The notes below the pieces were generated by a model. That model did not search any database, had not been told where the DNA came from, and saw only the letters and a list, made by a program, of their open reading frames with translations. This document shows positions 1 through 7,695 of a stretch of DNA of 31,981 bases, in pieces. Location of the stretch: NCBI GenBank assembly GCA_003132905.1, contig PKZC01000213.1, forward strand, positions 1-31,981, in the 5' to 3' direction. Source of the DNA: Bryobacterales bacterium. Its GTDB lineage: Bacteria; Acidobacteriota; Terriglobia; Bryobacterales; Bryobacteraceae. How positions within the stretch are numbered: position 1 is the stretch's first letter; every line of letters begins with the position of its first letter. The position numbers and the translations under genes were made by a program.

Positions 1-258
1 CCGTAACCGGACAGCAGTGGGATCCAGCAGCCCGATGCCCAGGCGCTTGTCCTTCACCAAGCTAAGGATCAGGTAGCGCGACCCAACGGATGGCTTGGCT
101 GCCGCCAGCACGCCGATGGCAGCGGCGAAGAAACTGGCCGGATCGGAACTGGCCAACTGCGTCAACACTTGTTTCGCGCTAGAGTCCTGGTCTGTAAACA
201 ACTCTATCGCTTTAGTGATTTCGGCAGCCAAGCTGATTAAGGCTTCGGGTTTATTCAT
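1..258 (-). CDS. Hypothetical protein, N-terminal 86 residues only (runs off left edge)
   Basis: An open frame reads leftward from an ATG at 258 to the window edge without a stop, giving the first 86 residues of a longer protein. It begins MNKPEALISLAAEITKAIEL and continues as a predicted all-helical sequence with an Ala-rich stretch (FFAAAIGVLAAAK) and then YLILSLVKDKRLGIGLLD. The alternating amphipathic helices could be a HEAT-like or other helical-repeat start, but I do not recognise the family. No clear ribosome binding site precedes the ATG. It faces the same way as the DUF3300 gene upstream. A plus-strand frame over the same bases (95-310) looks like an antisense shadow. Confidence 0.55.
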   Translation of the reverse strand, partial: MNKPEALISLAAEITKAIELFTDQDSSAKQVLTQLASSDPASFFAAAIGVLAAAKPSVGSRYLILSLVKDKRLGIGLLDPTAVRLR

Positions 259-271
259 GGGCCCAAATCGC

Positions 272-296
272 TTATCGACTCACGAAGCCGACTTTA
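272..296 (-). promoter_or_regulatory. Weak sigma-28-like promoter candidate before the left-edge gene
   Basis: On the minus strand TAAAG is followed by GTCGATAA, a 7/8 match to the classical sigma-28 -10 element GCCGATAA. The gap between TAAA and the -10 octamer is 13 bases, not the 15 seen at the better sites in this window. The predicted start would lie only about 6 bases before the ATG at 258. This is a suggestion only. Confidence 0.2.
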
Positions 297-337
297 CTGC
301 GAAATTGTAAGGCCCATGGCCCTGGTATCCGGCTAGG

Positions 338-353
338 GGGAGAGCGGGAGAGC
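338..353. repeat. 8-bp tandem repeat just past the DUF3300 stop codon
   Basis: GGGAGAGC occurs twice in direct tandem (338-345 and 346-353), starting 10 bases beyond the stop codon of the minus-strand DUF3300 gene. It resembles, in shorter form, the gene-end tandem duplications elsewhere in the window. The rest of the short gap (259-363) shows no gene and no hairpin terminator. Confidence 0.6.
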
Positions 354-363
354 GGTCCGGCAC

Positions 364-1257
364 CTAATGCCGGTGTTCTTCTTCCCGCTCCCGGCCATTC
401 CGCCAAGCTTGGCGCTCGCGGTCCGTGCGTCCTTCCAATTCATGCCGTTCCGCCGGCCGAGGGCCGTTATAACGCGGCATGGCGTAGGGGTGAACATAAG
501 CGCCCCGATTCACCCACGAGCGATCCCAGCGCGCATCGTTGATAAACACCCGGTGCTCGCCCCACGCAAAGCGGTTCACGCCCCATCCCCAAGGCCGAAA
601 AGCGGGGCCGATCGCGATGCCGAAACGGAAACCGATGGCGCCGCCAACAAAGAAGCCGGGCCGCGGCGGGGCATAGACGATCAGCGGATCGTAATAAGGA
701 ACGACAATGAAGTTGGGATTGGCCGGCAGAATCTCAATATAAGGACCGCCATTGACGATGATCTGCGGATTTGTTCGCAGGTATCCGTAATCGTAAGCCC
801 TGTGCCGCTCGCGTTGCACGGCGTCCATCAGCTCCGGCTGCTGCGCGAGAAAGGCATTGCCCAGTTCGCTGGTCCAGCCCATGTCGGACGCCATCATATC
901 CAGCACGGAAGGAAATGGAAGCATGGCTTGCACGCTCGGATCCCACGGCAGATGGTCGTCGGAAATCGCTCGCGCCAGTGCGTCGCCCGTCAAGTAATGA
1001 TGCTGGTCCGCCCAGCGTGCAGCCTCGGGAACTTGGTCGGGAAACGTCGCCGCCGCCAAAATCTGGGACAACAATGGATCTGGATAGAGGGCGATTCTGG
1101 AAACCAGCCGGTCCAATTCCTGGGGCGGATAAGACGGCGGTGGTGGCGGCGGCGCTTGCCCAAAGAGAGGCGCAAAAGCTGCCAGGCCAAATGCCAGCGC
1201 GACGCCCATCGTCATTGCCCGCGGGGTTTTCTTCTGAATCCCCGGTTGGATTCGCAT
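364..1257 (-). CDS. DUF3300 family exported protein
   Basis: 297 residues. The N-terminus has a basic stretch, a hydrophobic segment (GVALAFGLAAFAPLFG) and then a run of prolines, consistent with a cleaved signal peptide and an envelope location. The DUF3300 core (about residues 45-200) is recognisable from LVSRIALYPDPLLSQILAA, the Trp/Pro motif LPWDPSVQAMLPFPSVL and VVPYYDPLIVYAP. The C-terminal third is rich in Gly, Trp and Arg and ends in a charged Arg/Glu/His tail. The start at 1257 is supported by AGGAGA a few bases upstream. The function of DUF3300 is unknown. Nothing links it to flagella except position; it is separated from the upstream transglycosylase gene by 113 bases with no obvious terminator. 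A plus-strand frame covering the same interval is a shadow. Confidence 0.85.
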   Translation of the reverse strand: MRIQPGIQKKTPRAMTMGVALAFGLAAFAPLFGQAPPPPPPSYPPQELDRLVSRIALYPDPLLSQILAAATFPDQVPEAARWADQHHYLTGDALARAISDDHLPWDPSVQAMLPFPSVLDMMASDMGWTSELGNAFLAQQPELMDAVQRERHRAYDYGYLRTNPQIIVNGGPYIEILPANPNFIVVPYYDPLIVYAPPRPGFFVGGAIGFRFGIAIGPAFRPWGWGVNRFAWGEHRVFINDARWDRSWVNRGAYVHPYAMPRYNGPRPAERHELEGRTDRERQAWRNGREREEEHRH

Positions 1258-1323
1258 CAGATGAATCTCCTATTTGACTGCGGAGGTTACATTACCTATT
1301 TTGCACTGCTTCCTCAGCCAAGG

Positions 1324-1351
1324 ACGGGGACGGGGGTTACTAAGTTACTAA
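1324..1351. repeat. Paired short tandem repeats (ACGGGG x2, GTTACTAA x2)
   Basis: In the 113-base gap between the transglycosylase stop and the DUF3300 start, ACGGGG is repeated at 1324-1335 and GTTACTAA at 1336-1351. No palindrome or T-run accompanies them, so they are not an intrinsic terminator. Confidence 0.55.
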
Positions 1352-1370
1352 GTCAATCAGCGCCTTCAGA

Positions 1371-2108
1371 TTAAAAGTCTTTGAGGGAAAGCGGGACATT
1401 TTGCCAACCGGAGTTTTTCGTGGACGTTGCGCCCCGCTGGGTGATCGATGGAGATTCGCTGCCGCCCTTGTCGTCTTTGTTACTGGCGAGCGAGCGGAGT
1501 TTATCGAGAATCGTGGCTACATAGTCCACAGTCTCGGGAATCGCGGGAACGCCCCCCTGCTGGTCCACACGTTCGGGTCCGGCGTTGTAGGCGCTCAAGG
1601 CCAGCGCAGGATCGTTGTGGTAGCGTTCCAGCAGAGACTTCAGCAGCCTGGCGCCGGCCTCTACATTCTGCTTCGGATCGAAGGAGTCCTCAACGTCGAG
1701 TTCCTCGGCGGTAGCAGGCATAAGTTGCATTAATCCCTCCGCTCCCTGGGCCGAAAGCGCGCACGGCCGTCCGGCGGATTCTTTGTCGATCACCGCCCGC
1801 ACCAGTTGGGCGTCCACACCAGTTTTCTGCGCGGCGCTCTGGATTAACGGATCCAGTTGCGCCTCCTGCAAGACATCGCAATCCGCCGAGCCCGCCTCCA
1901 CGGGAGGAAAAGGAACAGTGAAAAAGGAAGAGTCCGACGATCGCGCGACGGGCCCGACGGCGGCCCGAAACGAAGATGCCTGCTTCTGAACAGCGGCGCG
2001 TTGCTGAGCGATCGATGGCGCCATCGCTGCTCGTACGCTCGCTTCAAAATCGGCGGGAGGCTGCGCACCAAGCACAGCCCCCACGAATAACAGGGCAAGC
2101 TTGTTCAT
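1371..2108 (-). CDS. Lytic transglycosylase (SLT domain), flagellar operon
   Basis: 245 residues with a short signal peptide (MNKLALLFVGAVLGAQ). The SLT/goose-lysozyme-like catalytic domain fills about residues 80-205. The presumed catalytic Glu110 lies in VIDKESAGRP, followed by GLMQLMP (125-131), AYNAGP (173-178) and the PETVDYV motif (191-197). These are the standard motifs of family 1 lytic transglycosylases, which cleave peptidoglycan glycan strands in the periplasm. The frame is open to 2663, but the ATG at 2108 has GGGAGG 9 bases upstream and begins the signal peptide. It is the last gene of the fliK-to-flhB operon. Because FlgJ here has no muramidase domain, this enzyme is a good candidate for opening peptidoglycan for the rod; that role is inference. 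Confidence 0.9.
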   Translation of the reverse strand: MNKLALLFVGAVLGAQPPADFEASVRAAMAPSIAQQRAAVQKQASSFRAAVGPVARSSDSSFFTVPFPPVEAGSADCDVLQEAQLDPLIQSAAQKTGVDAQLVRAVIDKESAGRPCALSAQGAEGLMQLMPATAEELDVEDSFDPKQNVEAGARLLKSLLERYHNDPALALSAYNAGPERVDQQGGVPAIPETVDYVATILDKLRSLASNKDDKGGSESPSITQRGATSTKNSGWQNVPLSLKDF

Positions 2109-2124
2109 GTTGAGACGGCCTCCC

Positions 2125-2901
2125 TTAAACAGTGATGGAGCCGGGCGGAGGATTGTTCGGATTGTAGGCGGCCAGCGTTCCAACCGAGGGCAGTCCGGGA
2201 GCCACTTCCACCGAAGCCTGAAGCGCCGACGGCACCCAGGTATAGCCGTCACTCTGGCGCATCGCCATGGTGATAGACGGATCCCAGCCCCACACCATGA
2301 TAGGGACGTCGATCGAATAGCCTTCGTTGGCCAACTGCGTTGCGGTGGCCTCGCGCTGCTCTTGATCTTGCATGGTCCGCAGCGCTTGTACGGGCGCCGG
2401 CTGGCTGGCCCAATAGGAATCGTCGTAGGCCTGCTGCGCATCCTCCGGTGCGGCGCTCTGAGTTGCAGGCTGGGTGCTGGATTGAAGGGGAGCGTTCGCG
2501 TAAGGATTGCTGTACGCAGCTTGCAGAAATGGATCGTAGCCCCCGTTCGGCGGACCGGAAGTGGCGGAGGAAGCCGGAGCGCTGCCTGCCGATGACGATC
2601 CAGATCCGGATGACGAACCAGATCCGGATGACGCGCTCGTCGCGCCAGGTGCCGGCGGAGCAATCCGCACCGGCCTTTCCGGGTTCGTGGTTACCGGCTT
2701 TGAAACCGTGCGAGCGGATGTAATTGAAATTTTGACGGCGTTGGGATGGATGCCGAATTTTTCTAGCGTGGACGATACCGCGTCCGACAATGCGCCGTGA
2801 AAGCTATCCAGCTTGGCTTGGCTCAGCGGAGCGCTGGTGCTGTTTTGCCCGATGGAGACCGGATTAGTTTCAGACGCAAACATACTATGCAGGTGAATCA
2901 T
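2125..2901 (-). CDS. Uncharacterised protein in flagellar operon
   Basis: 258 residues, family not recognised. I chose the ATG at 2901 because AAGGAGGT lies 8 bases upstream; the frame could extend to 2925. The N-terminal part (about 25-70) looks folded, with an amphipathic helix (LDSFHGALSDAVSSTLEKFG) and a strand-like KISITSARTV. A Ser/Gly/Pro/Ala-rich linker follows (about 75-130), encoded by near-perfect DNA repeats. The C-terminal part (about 150-245) is again well composed, with Trp and Tyr residues (DDSYWASQPAP, IMVWGWDPSITMAMRQSDGY). There is no signal peptide. It lies between flhB and the transglycosylase, whose ribosome binding site abuts its stop codon, so co-expression is likely. 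A structural or chaperone-like flagellar role is possible but unsupported by homology. Confidence 0.75.
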   Translation of the reverse strand: MIHLHSMFASETNPVSIGQNSTSAPLSQAKLDSFHGALSDAVSSTLEKFGIHPNAVKISITSARTVSKPVTTNPERPVRIAPPAPGATSASSGSGSSSGSGSSSAGSAPASSATSGPPNGGYDPFLQAAYSNPYANAPLQSSTQPATQSAAPEDAQQAYDDSYWASQPAPVQALRTMQDQEQREATATQLANEGYSIDVPIMVWGWDPSITMAMRQSDGYTWVPSALQASVEVAPGLPSVGTLAAYNPNNPPPGSITV

Positions 2902-2921
2902 GGTTTGTGACCTCCTTAGTG

Positions 2922-3986
2922 TCATGAGACTGCTCTTGCGCCCATCAAGCGGTAAATGTAGGCCAGGATCTCGGCCACCGCGCGATAAAGATGGGGCGGG
3001 ACATGCTGTCCAACTTCGACGGATTTATACAATGCCTGTGCCAGAGGCGGATTTTCGATGAGCGGCACGTCGAACTCTAAAGCCCGCGCGCGAATGCGCA
3101 AGGCGAGATAATTCTTGCCCTTTGCTACAACCAGCGGCGCAGCCATGGTGTCATGGTGATAGCGAATCGCCACAGCGTAGTGCGTCGGGTTCACCACCAC
3201 GGCCGTGGCCGTTTTCACTTCGTCCATCATGCGGCGGCGGCGAACATCGCGCTGCAAACGGCGGATGCGCATTTTCGTCTGTGGATTTCCTTCGGATTCC
3301 TTCACTTCGTCGCGAATATCCTGCTTGCTCATGCGCATTTGCTTGGAGAACTTGCGCTTCTGACGGAAGAAATCGACGAAGCCGAATAACAAAAACAGCG
3401 CCGCGCCTTTCCATAGCAATTCCATGCACAGCGCGCGAAGCGTCTCAAGGCCCACTTGGAAGCTGCTCAGCGGAATCATGAGCAGACGTTCGCCGCTCTT
3501 GGTGACGATCCAGTAAATGGTGGCCCCAAACACTGCCACTAGCATCATGGCTTGAATGGACGATACGAGTCCCTTTTGCGGCAGCCCTTGCAGTTTCGAA
3601 ATGACGTCGAAATTCGAAGTCTTGGGCAGCAGCTTCGAAAGGCTGAAGGAAAAGCCCGTGGAACTAAGCTGGAACACCAGCGCGGTGAGAATCAGGATGC
3701 CGCTGGCATAGACCAGCGGAGTAAGCGATCGCGACAGCGCCTCGTGCAAAATCCCAATTAGCGTGGTTGGGCTCAGGTCGCCACGAAACGCCTCGATGAA
3801 CAGGCCCCTGGTTACTTCCTGCAGAGTTGCCAGCAGCGAAGGGCCGGTCTGCGCAATCAGCATGACGAAGACCGTGAATTGCAATCCGCTGACGAAATCG
3901 TGCGAGGCGGCGAATTGCCCCTCTTTGCGCGCTTTAATCAGCCGCCGCGGCGTTGCCTGTTCTGTCTTTTCGCCCGATGGATTCAT
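2922..3986 (-). CDS. flhB: Flagellar type III export protein FlhB
   Basis: 354 residues, the usual length. FlhB is the inner-membrane export-gate component whose autocleavage switches substrates from rod/hook to filament class. The N-terminus (GEKTEQATPRRLIKARKEGQ) is typical. Four hydrophobic segments lie within about residues 30-205. The cytoplasmic domain begins with a charged linker (KQDIRDEVKESEGNPQTK) and contains the self-cleavage motif NPTH at 266-269, followed by YAVAIRY. It follows fliR; the intervening bases are largely taken up by a 19-bp tandem duplication, leaving no clear ribosome binding site. Substrate switching also needs FliK, which begins this operon. Confidence 0.97.
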   Translation of the reverse strand: MNPSGEKTEQATPRRLIKARKEGQFAASHDFVSGLQFTVFVMLIAQTGPSLLATLQEVTRGLFIEAFRGDLSPTTLIGILHEALSRSLTPLVYASGILILTALVFQLSSTGFSFSLSKLLPKTSNFDVISKLQGLPQKGLVSSIQAMMLVAVFGATIYWIVTKSGERLLMIPLSSFQVGLETLRALCMELLWKGAALFLLFGFVDFFRQKRKFSKQMRMSKQDIRDEVKESEGNPQTKMRIRRLQRDVRRRRMMDEVKTATAVVVNPTHYAVAIRYHHDTMAAPLVVAKGKNYLALRIRARALEFDVPLIENPPLAQALYKSVEVGQHVPPHLYRAVAEILAYIYRLMGARAVS

Positions 3987-3990
3987 TGTG

Positions 3991-4028
3991 ACGTTACCAA
4001 ATCAAAGCCACGTTACCAAATCAAAGCC
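3991..4028. repeat. 19-bp tandem duplication on the fliR stop codon
   Basis: ACGTTACCAAATCAAAGCC occurs twice, perfectly and without a gap (3991-4009 and 4010-4028). On the minus strand the copy at 4010-4028 carries the last codon and TGA stop of fliR, while the second copy is non-coding and ends 4 bases before the flhB ATG. Removing one copy would leave fliR unchanged and bring flhB 19 bases nearer. Confidence 0.95.
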
Positions 4029-4794
4029 CCAACAATCGTCCCAACGCAGTGAAGACTTCCGCACCGAGCTGCTGATAGAGCTTGGGAATCAGCAAAACCA
4101 AGAAGCTCAACGCCGCCAGAGCCGCCAGCATTTTCGCCGGAAACGCCAGAGCGATGAGCTGCAGTTGAGAATTGAGGTGCCCCAACAGCCCGATCGACAA
4201 GTCAATCAAAAACAGCAGCGTCATCAAGGGCAGCGCCAGATGCAACCCGGTGGAAAAGATGCTGGAGCCCAGCATTAGCAGCGCTTCCACGCTGGCGCGC
4301 GACGCAATGAACGCGCCCGGAGGATGCGTTTCCAAACTTCGCGCCAGTATGGTCAACAGCACGCGATCGAATCCCATGGCGAAGAACAGTAATCCCGCGG
4401 TCAGCTGCGCCAGAAGAAGCAGCACGGTGGAATCTGCCTCAGTATTGGGATCGATGGTCGACGCGTAAGCAAATCCCGCCTGTGTACTGATGGCTTGCGC
4501 GGCGAACGTTACGGCCTCGATGAGAAACGCCACCGCCAGCCCCGTGGCCAATCCGATGGCAGCCTCGGCCACCATCCAACCCGCAACCTGCATCATGCTT
4601 CCCGGCATCGAATCGAGCGCCGGCCAGCGTGAGTACATTCCGAACGTCAGTATCATCGCCAGCGTGATCTTGGCCGCGCTGGGGCCCGCTTGCAGACCCG
4701 GCAGCGGCAGGAACACGAAGACCCCGGAAATACGGGCCAGCACAAGCAGAAACCCGTACAACACTGACGTCGGGATGGCCGGATTAGCATGCAT
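4021..4794 (-). CDS. fliR: Flagellar export gate protein FliR
   Basis: 257 residues. FliR joins FliP and FliQ in the helical export-gate complex of the flagellar type III apparatus in the inner membrane. The protein is strongly hydrophobic with about six membrane segments. It includes VLARISGVFVFLPLPG near the N-terminus, AQAISTQAGFAYASTIDP in the centre and LFLIDLSIGLLGHLNSQLQ later, all typical of the family. The frame is open upstream to 5028, but that stretch overlaps fliQ and is not membrane-like; the ATG at 4794, 5 bases beyond the fliQ stop, gives the expected N-terminus. Gene order fliO-P-Q-R-flhB is canonical. Confidence 0.96.
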   Translation of the reverse strand: MHANPAIPTSVLYGFLLVLARISGVFVFLPLPGLQAGPSAAKITLAMILTFGMYSRWPALDSMPGSMMQVAGWMVAEAAIGLATGLAVAFLIEAVTFAAQAISTQAGFAYASTIDPNTEADSTVLLLLAQLTAGLLFFAMGFDRVLLTILARSLETHPPGAFIASRASVEALLMLGSSIFSTGLHLALPLMTLLFLIDLSIGLLGHLNSQLQLIALAFPAKMLAALAALSFLVLLIPKLYQQLGAEVFTALGRLLGL

Positions 4795-4799
4795 AACAG

Positions 4800-5069
4800 C
4801 TAACGCGCATAGCGCGAAAGGTCGCCAAACACTCCCATCGAATAGGCCGAAAGTTGCTTCAGCATCCAAGGCATCAACAGCAGAAAACCAAATAGGAACG
4901 CAGCCAGGCGCGGAATGGTGCTGAAGGCGGAATCCTGCATGGACGTCGCGATCTGGATGATGTTGACCACGATGCCGACAGCGAAACCGATGATCAGCAA
5001 CGGCGCGCACAGCAACACGGTGGTCCAAAGAGCTTGACTGATGATGTGGACGACGGTTTCAGGAGTCAT
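4800..5069 (-). CDS. fliQ: Flagellar export gate protein FliQ
   Basis: 89 residues, exactly the family size. Two long hydrophobic helices (about 14-40 and 52-78) form the hairpin inserted in the FliPQR export gate. The motif IIQIATSMQDSAFSTIPRL between them is diagnostic. It starts 6 bases after the fliP stop with no clear ribosome binding site, suggesting translational coupling, and is followed after 5 bases by fliR. Confidence 0.97.
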   Translation of the reverse strand: MTPETVVHIISQALWTTVLLCAPLLIIGFAVGIVVNIIQIATSMQDSAFSTIPRLAAFLFGFLLLMPWMLKQLSAYSMGVFGDLSRYAR

Positions 5070-5075
5070 GAATTT

Positions 5076-5819
5076 TCAATAGAAAGTTTTTAGAAGTGAG
5101 CCGATTACCAAATTCCATCCGTCCACCAGCACGAACAGAAGAATCTTGAATGGCGCAGAGATCATCACCGGTGGCAACTGCACCATGCCGACCGACAGCG
5201 TGATGGAAGCCACCGCGAGATCGATAATCAGGAACGGCAGATACAGAACGGCGCCGATCTGGAATCCGGCTTTTAGTTCCGACAGAATATATGCCGGGAT
5301 GAGAACCTTCAGATCGAGGTCGGCCGGATTGTGCGGAGGAGCGGACTTCGTCATCTCCACGCAGGTCTGAATATCTTTCTCCCGCGCGAATTTCAAAAGG
5401 AAAACCTTGAGCGGCTTGGCGCCCGCATCGAATCCCTGCTCCCAGGAAACTTGCCCGCTCTCAACAGGCTCCCAACCGCGGTGATAGATATCCATCACCA
5501 CCGGCTGCATCACCAGGAATGCCAAAAACATCGATAGTCCCACCAATACCTGATTGGAAGGCGCCGACTGTGTTCCCAGCGCCTGCCGCAGAAAATGCAG
5601 CACGATGACAATGCGCAGAAAGGGGCTCACCGACATCACCACGGCCGGTAACAGCGTAAGCAACGTCAATAAAATAATGATCTGCGTGGGAGTGCTGAGC
5701 GTGAGTCCGCCCTTGGGATTAGCCGCGCCGAATACAGGAATGGCTGGATCGGTGGCGGGCGCGGCCCAAGCGGCGGCTGCGACAAGCAGAAATAGAAAAA
5801 TGGAACGCAACTTAATCAT
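5076..5819 (-). CDS. fliP: Flagellar export gate protein FliP
   Basis: 247 residues with a cleavable signal peptide (residues 1-19), as usual for FliP, then membrane segments. Family signatures visible are LLTLLPAVVMSVSPFLRIVI, the loop LRQALGTQSAPSNQVLVGL and, at the C-terminus, VASITLSVGMVQLPPVMIS followed by PFKILLFVLVDGWNLVIGSL. FliP forms the pentameric core of the export gate. Its start overlaps the fliO stop in an ATGA, a coupling arrangement. Confidence 0.98.
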   Translation of the reverse strand: MIKLRSIFLFLLVAAAAWAAPATDPAIPVFGAANPKGGLTLSTPTQIIILLTLLTLLPAVVMSVSPFLRIVIVLHFLRQALGTQSAPSNQVLVGLSMFLAFLVMQPVVMDIYHRGWEPVESGQVSWEQGFDAGAKPLKVFLLKFAREKDIQTCVEMTKSAPPHNPADLDLKVLIPAYILSELKAGFQIGAVLYLPFLIIDLAVASITLSVGMVQLPPVMISAPFKILLFVLVDGWNLVIGSLLKTFY

Positions 5820-6136
5820 TGGCTGGAACGGAGCAGATCGCGCGGTAACGAAGATGAATCGGACAAAGCTTTTTCAAGAGTGACCGGGGAATCCAACAGC
5901 GTGCAAGAAGACGGAGCAGTGGCGATCAACACCGTCCGGTCGGCTACCCGCACCAGATGTAAAGCGTGCTGCGGCGTCAAGGGAACGCGTTCCAATACTT
6001 CCAAACGCCGCGCGTTCCCGCCCCGCCGTCCGCTCAGAGCGAACGATGCCAGCCCACGCCTCTTGGAGAACCACAAGAGCCCACCCAAGAGGGCGAACAC
6101 CAACAGCACCATCCCGATCTGCTCAGTCAGCTGCAT
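5816..6136 (-). CDS. fliO: Flagellar assembly protein FliO
   Basis: 106 residues from the ATG at 6136; an in-frame GTG at 6148 would add four residues. One membrane segment (IGMVLLVFALLGGLLWFSKR) is followed by a basic stretch and a small cytoplasmic beta domain with LEVLERVPLTPQHALHLVRV and VLIATAPSSCTLL, matching the FliO family. FliO assists assembly of the FliP ring. It overlaps fliN upstream by 14 bases and fliP downstream by 4, so the three are tightly coupled. Confidence 0.92.
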   Translation of the reverse strand: MQLTEQIGMVLLVFALLGGLLWFSKRRGLASFALSGRRGGNARRLEVLERVPLTPQHALHLVRVADRTVLIATAPSSCTLLDSPVTLEKALSDSSSLPRDLLRSSQ

Positions 6137-6398
6137 TTCCGCCGCCACTGCCGCTCTTCTGCAGCATCTTCTGGATTCGAACCGAGACCGTGTCGTCGAT
6201 CACGATCACTTCGGCCTCGGCCAGTTTGACGTTGCTGGCAAACAACGGGAAGCATGCACCGGCCGGGTGAGCCGTCCGCAGCACCGATCCCTCTTGCAGT
6301 TGGAAGATCTCGCCGATGCTCATCGAGAGCGTCCCCAACTCGAGTTCCAGTACGAAAGGCAGATCCCCGAAACGCTGTAATACATCCGAGGCGTTCAT
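6123..6398 (-). CDS. fliN: FliN-type C-ring protein (SpoA domain), short paralogue
   Basis: 91 residues, nearly all one SpoA/FliN domain (about 15-80): LELELGTLSMSIGEIFQLQE, GSVLRTAHPAG, then KLAEAEVIVIDDTVSVRIQK. SpoA proteins build the lower C-ring and bind FliH near the export gate. It lies between flgE and fliO, 2 bases after the flgE stop. A second, more typical FliN is encoded at 21625-22014, so this may be a specialised paralogue; which one makes the main C-ring cannot be told from sequence alone. Confidence 0.9.
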   Translation of the reverse strand: MNASDVLQRFGDLPFVLELELGTLSMSIGEIFQLQEGSVLRTAHPAGACFPLFASNVKLAEAEVIVIDDTVSVRIQKMLQKSGSGGGNAAD

Positions 6399-6400
6399 CG

Positions 6401-7654
6401 CTATGTCTGCAGGTTGAGGAGGTTCTGGGTCACTTGATCAAGCACCGAGATGACTTTTGAATTGGCCTCATACGAATTTTGATACACGATCAGGTTGGTA
6501 AACTCGGTCGCGATGTCTACCGTGGAGGCTTCCAGTGCCCCACCGTCCACCGTTCCCAGCGTGCCGCTGTTTGGAACGCCAACCACGGGTGTGGCTGTAT
6601 CGGCTCCCACTTCGTAGTTATTTTGGCCGACCGCAATGAGTGAATCCGGATTACTGACCGACGCCAAGGCGAGCTGGCCGATCACTAATTGGTTACCGTT
6701 GGAAAACTGCGCTGTGATCGCGCCGCCGTTGGCGATGGAAACTTGCGTCACCTGCGAAGCAGGAACTCCATCCTGCGTAACCCCGGATTCTGTTGAGGTG
6801 GCTGCGTACTGCGTGATTACTGGAGTTCCGTTGCCATTTTCGGTAGCCAGGTTCCAGTTGACGTTCATGTCGTTGGCGCCGTCGGTTAGGCCGGTAATCG
6901 CGACGGCCACCTGCGCGGGAGCGGCGGGAGAAGTCAAGTTGCCGTTAGCGTCGAACGTGAGTGTCCCGGTAGCCACCGAACTGGGAGTGCCCACTGTACC
7001 AGAGCTGAGGTCAGCTCCCGGTATATTGACTGTGTAGTTCCAGCTGCCCGGAGACTGCTCGTCGAACTGGACGCTCAGATCGTGAGACACGCCCAAAGAG
7101 TCGACCACCGTAATCGGCGCCGTGAAGGTTCCGCTCGCGGCTCCTACCACGCCGGCGGCATTCAAGTTCACGCTGAGTGACATGTTCTGGGTTGCGCTGG
7201 GTGTCTGCAGTGCATTGGAGGGAACGGTGATATTGCCTATCGCACCACTCGTGTTGACACTGCCGTTCTGTGACGTCCAGCCTTGCACGTACTGACCTGT
7301 CGCAGTGACAAGATTACCTTGGGAGTTCAGCGAGAAATTTCCGGCCCGCGTATACAAGGTGCTCCCAGTGGGGTTTTGTACGACGAAGAATCCGTTGCCG
7401 TTAATCGCGGCGTCGTAATTCCCTCCAGTGGTCTGAATGGATCCTTGGGTAAATATACGCTCGGTCTGCGGCGCCGATACACCACCTCCGATTTGCGTCG
7501 AACCACCCGCGAGCGACGACTGCAGTAAGTCGTAGAAGGACACGGTGCTGTCCTTGTAACCCGTCGTGTTGAGGTTGGCTAAATTGTTCCCGACCACGTC
7601 GAGCGCGGACGAATCCGCGTTAAGTCCGCTTAGTGCGATGGAAAATGATGACAT
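6401..7654 (-). CDS. flgE: Flagellar hook protein FlgE
   Basis: 417 residues. The rod/hook family N-terminus MSSFSIALSGLNADSSALDV is followed by NNLANLNTTGYK. The FlgE/F/G motif INGNGFFVVQNPTGSTLYTR lies near residue 85, a central variable D2 region spans about 150-330, and the C-terminus (LEASTVDIATEFTNLIVYQN, then NSKVISVLDQVTQNLLNL) forms the coiled-coil D0. FlgE polymerises into the hook. AAGGAGC lies upstream of the ATG. It follows flgD, the hook cap gene, by 41 bases, and fliN follows it closely. Confidence 0.97.
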   Translation of the reverse strand: MSSFSIALSGLNADSSALDVVGNNLANLNTTGYKDSTVSFYDLLQSSLAGGSTQIGGGVSAPQTERIFTQGSIQTTGGNYDAAINGNGFFVVQNPTGSTLYTRAGNFSLNSQGNLVTATGQYVQGWTSQNGSVNTSGAIGNITVPSNALQTPSATQNMSLSVNLNAAGVVGAASGTFTAPITVVDSLGVSHDLSVQFDEQSPGSWNYTVNIPGADLSSGTVGTPSSVATGTLTFDANGNLTSPAAPAQVAVAITGLTDGANDMNVNWNLATENGNGTPVITQYAATSTESGVTQDGVPASQVTQVSIANGGAITAQFSNGNQLVIGQLALASVSNPDSLIAVGQNNYEVGADTATPVVGVPNSGTLGTVDGGALEASTVDIATEFTNLIVYQNSYEANSKVISVLDQVTQNLLNLQT

Positions 7655-7695
7655 TAGTGTGCTCCTTTTTGGGGTTGTGGATTCGTTGGGTTCCG

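Noticed and set aside
367..1374. 335-residue plus-strand open frame opposite DUF3300
   Set aside because: Arg/His/Pro-rich composition without domain features; the opposite strand encodes a recognisable DUF3300 protein with a good ribosome binding site.
2109..2663. 185-residue N-terminal extension of the transglycosylase frame
   Set aside because: It overlaps the 258-residue gene in another frame, is Arg/Pro-rich shadow sequence, and would bury the signal peptide.
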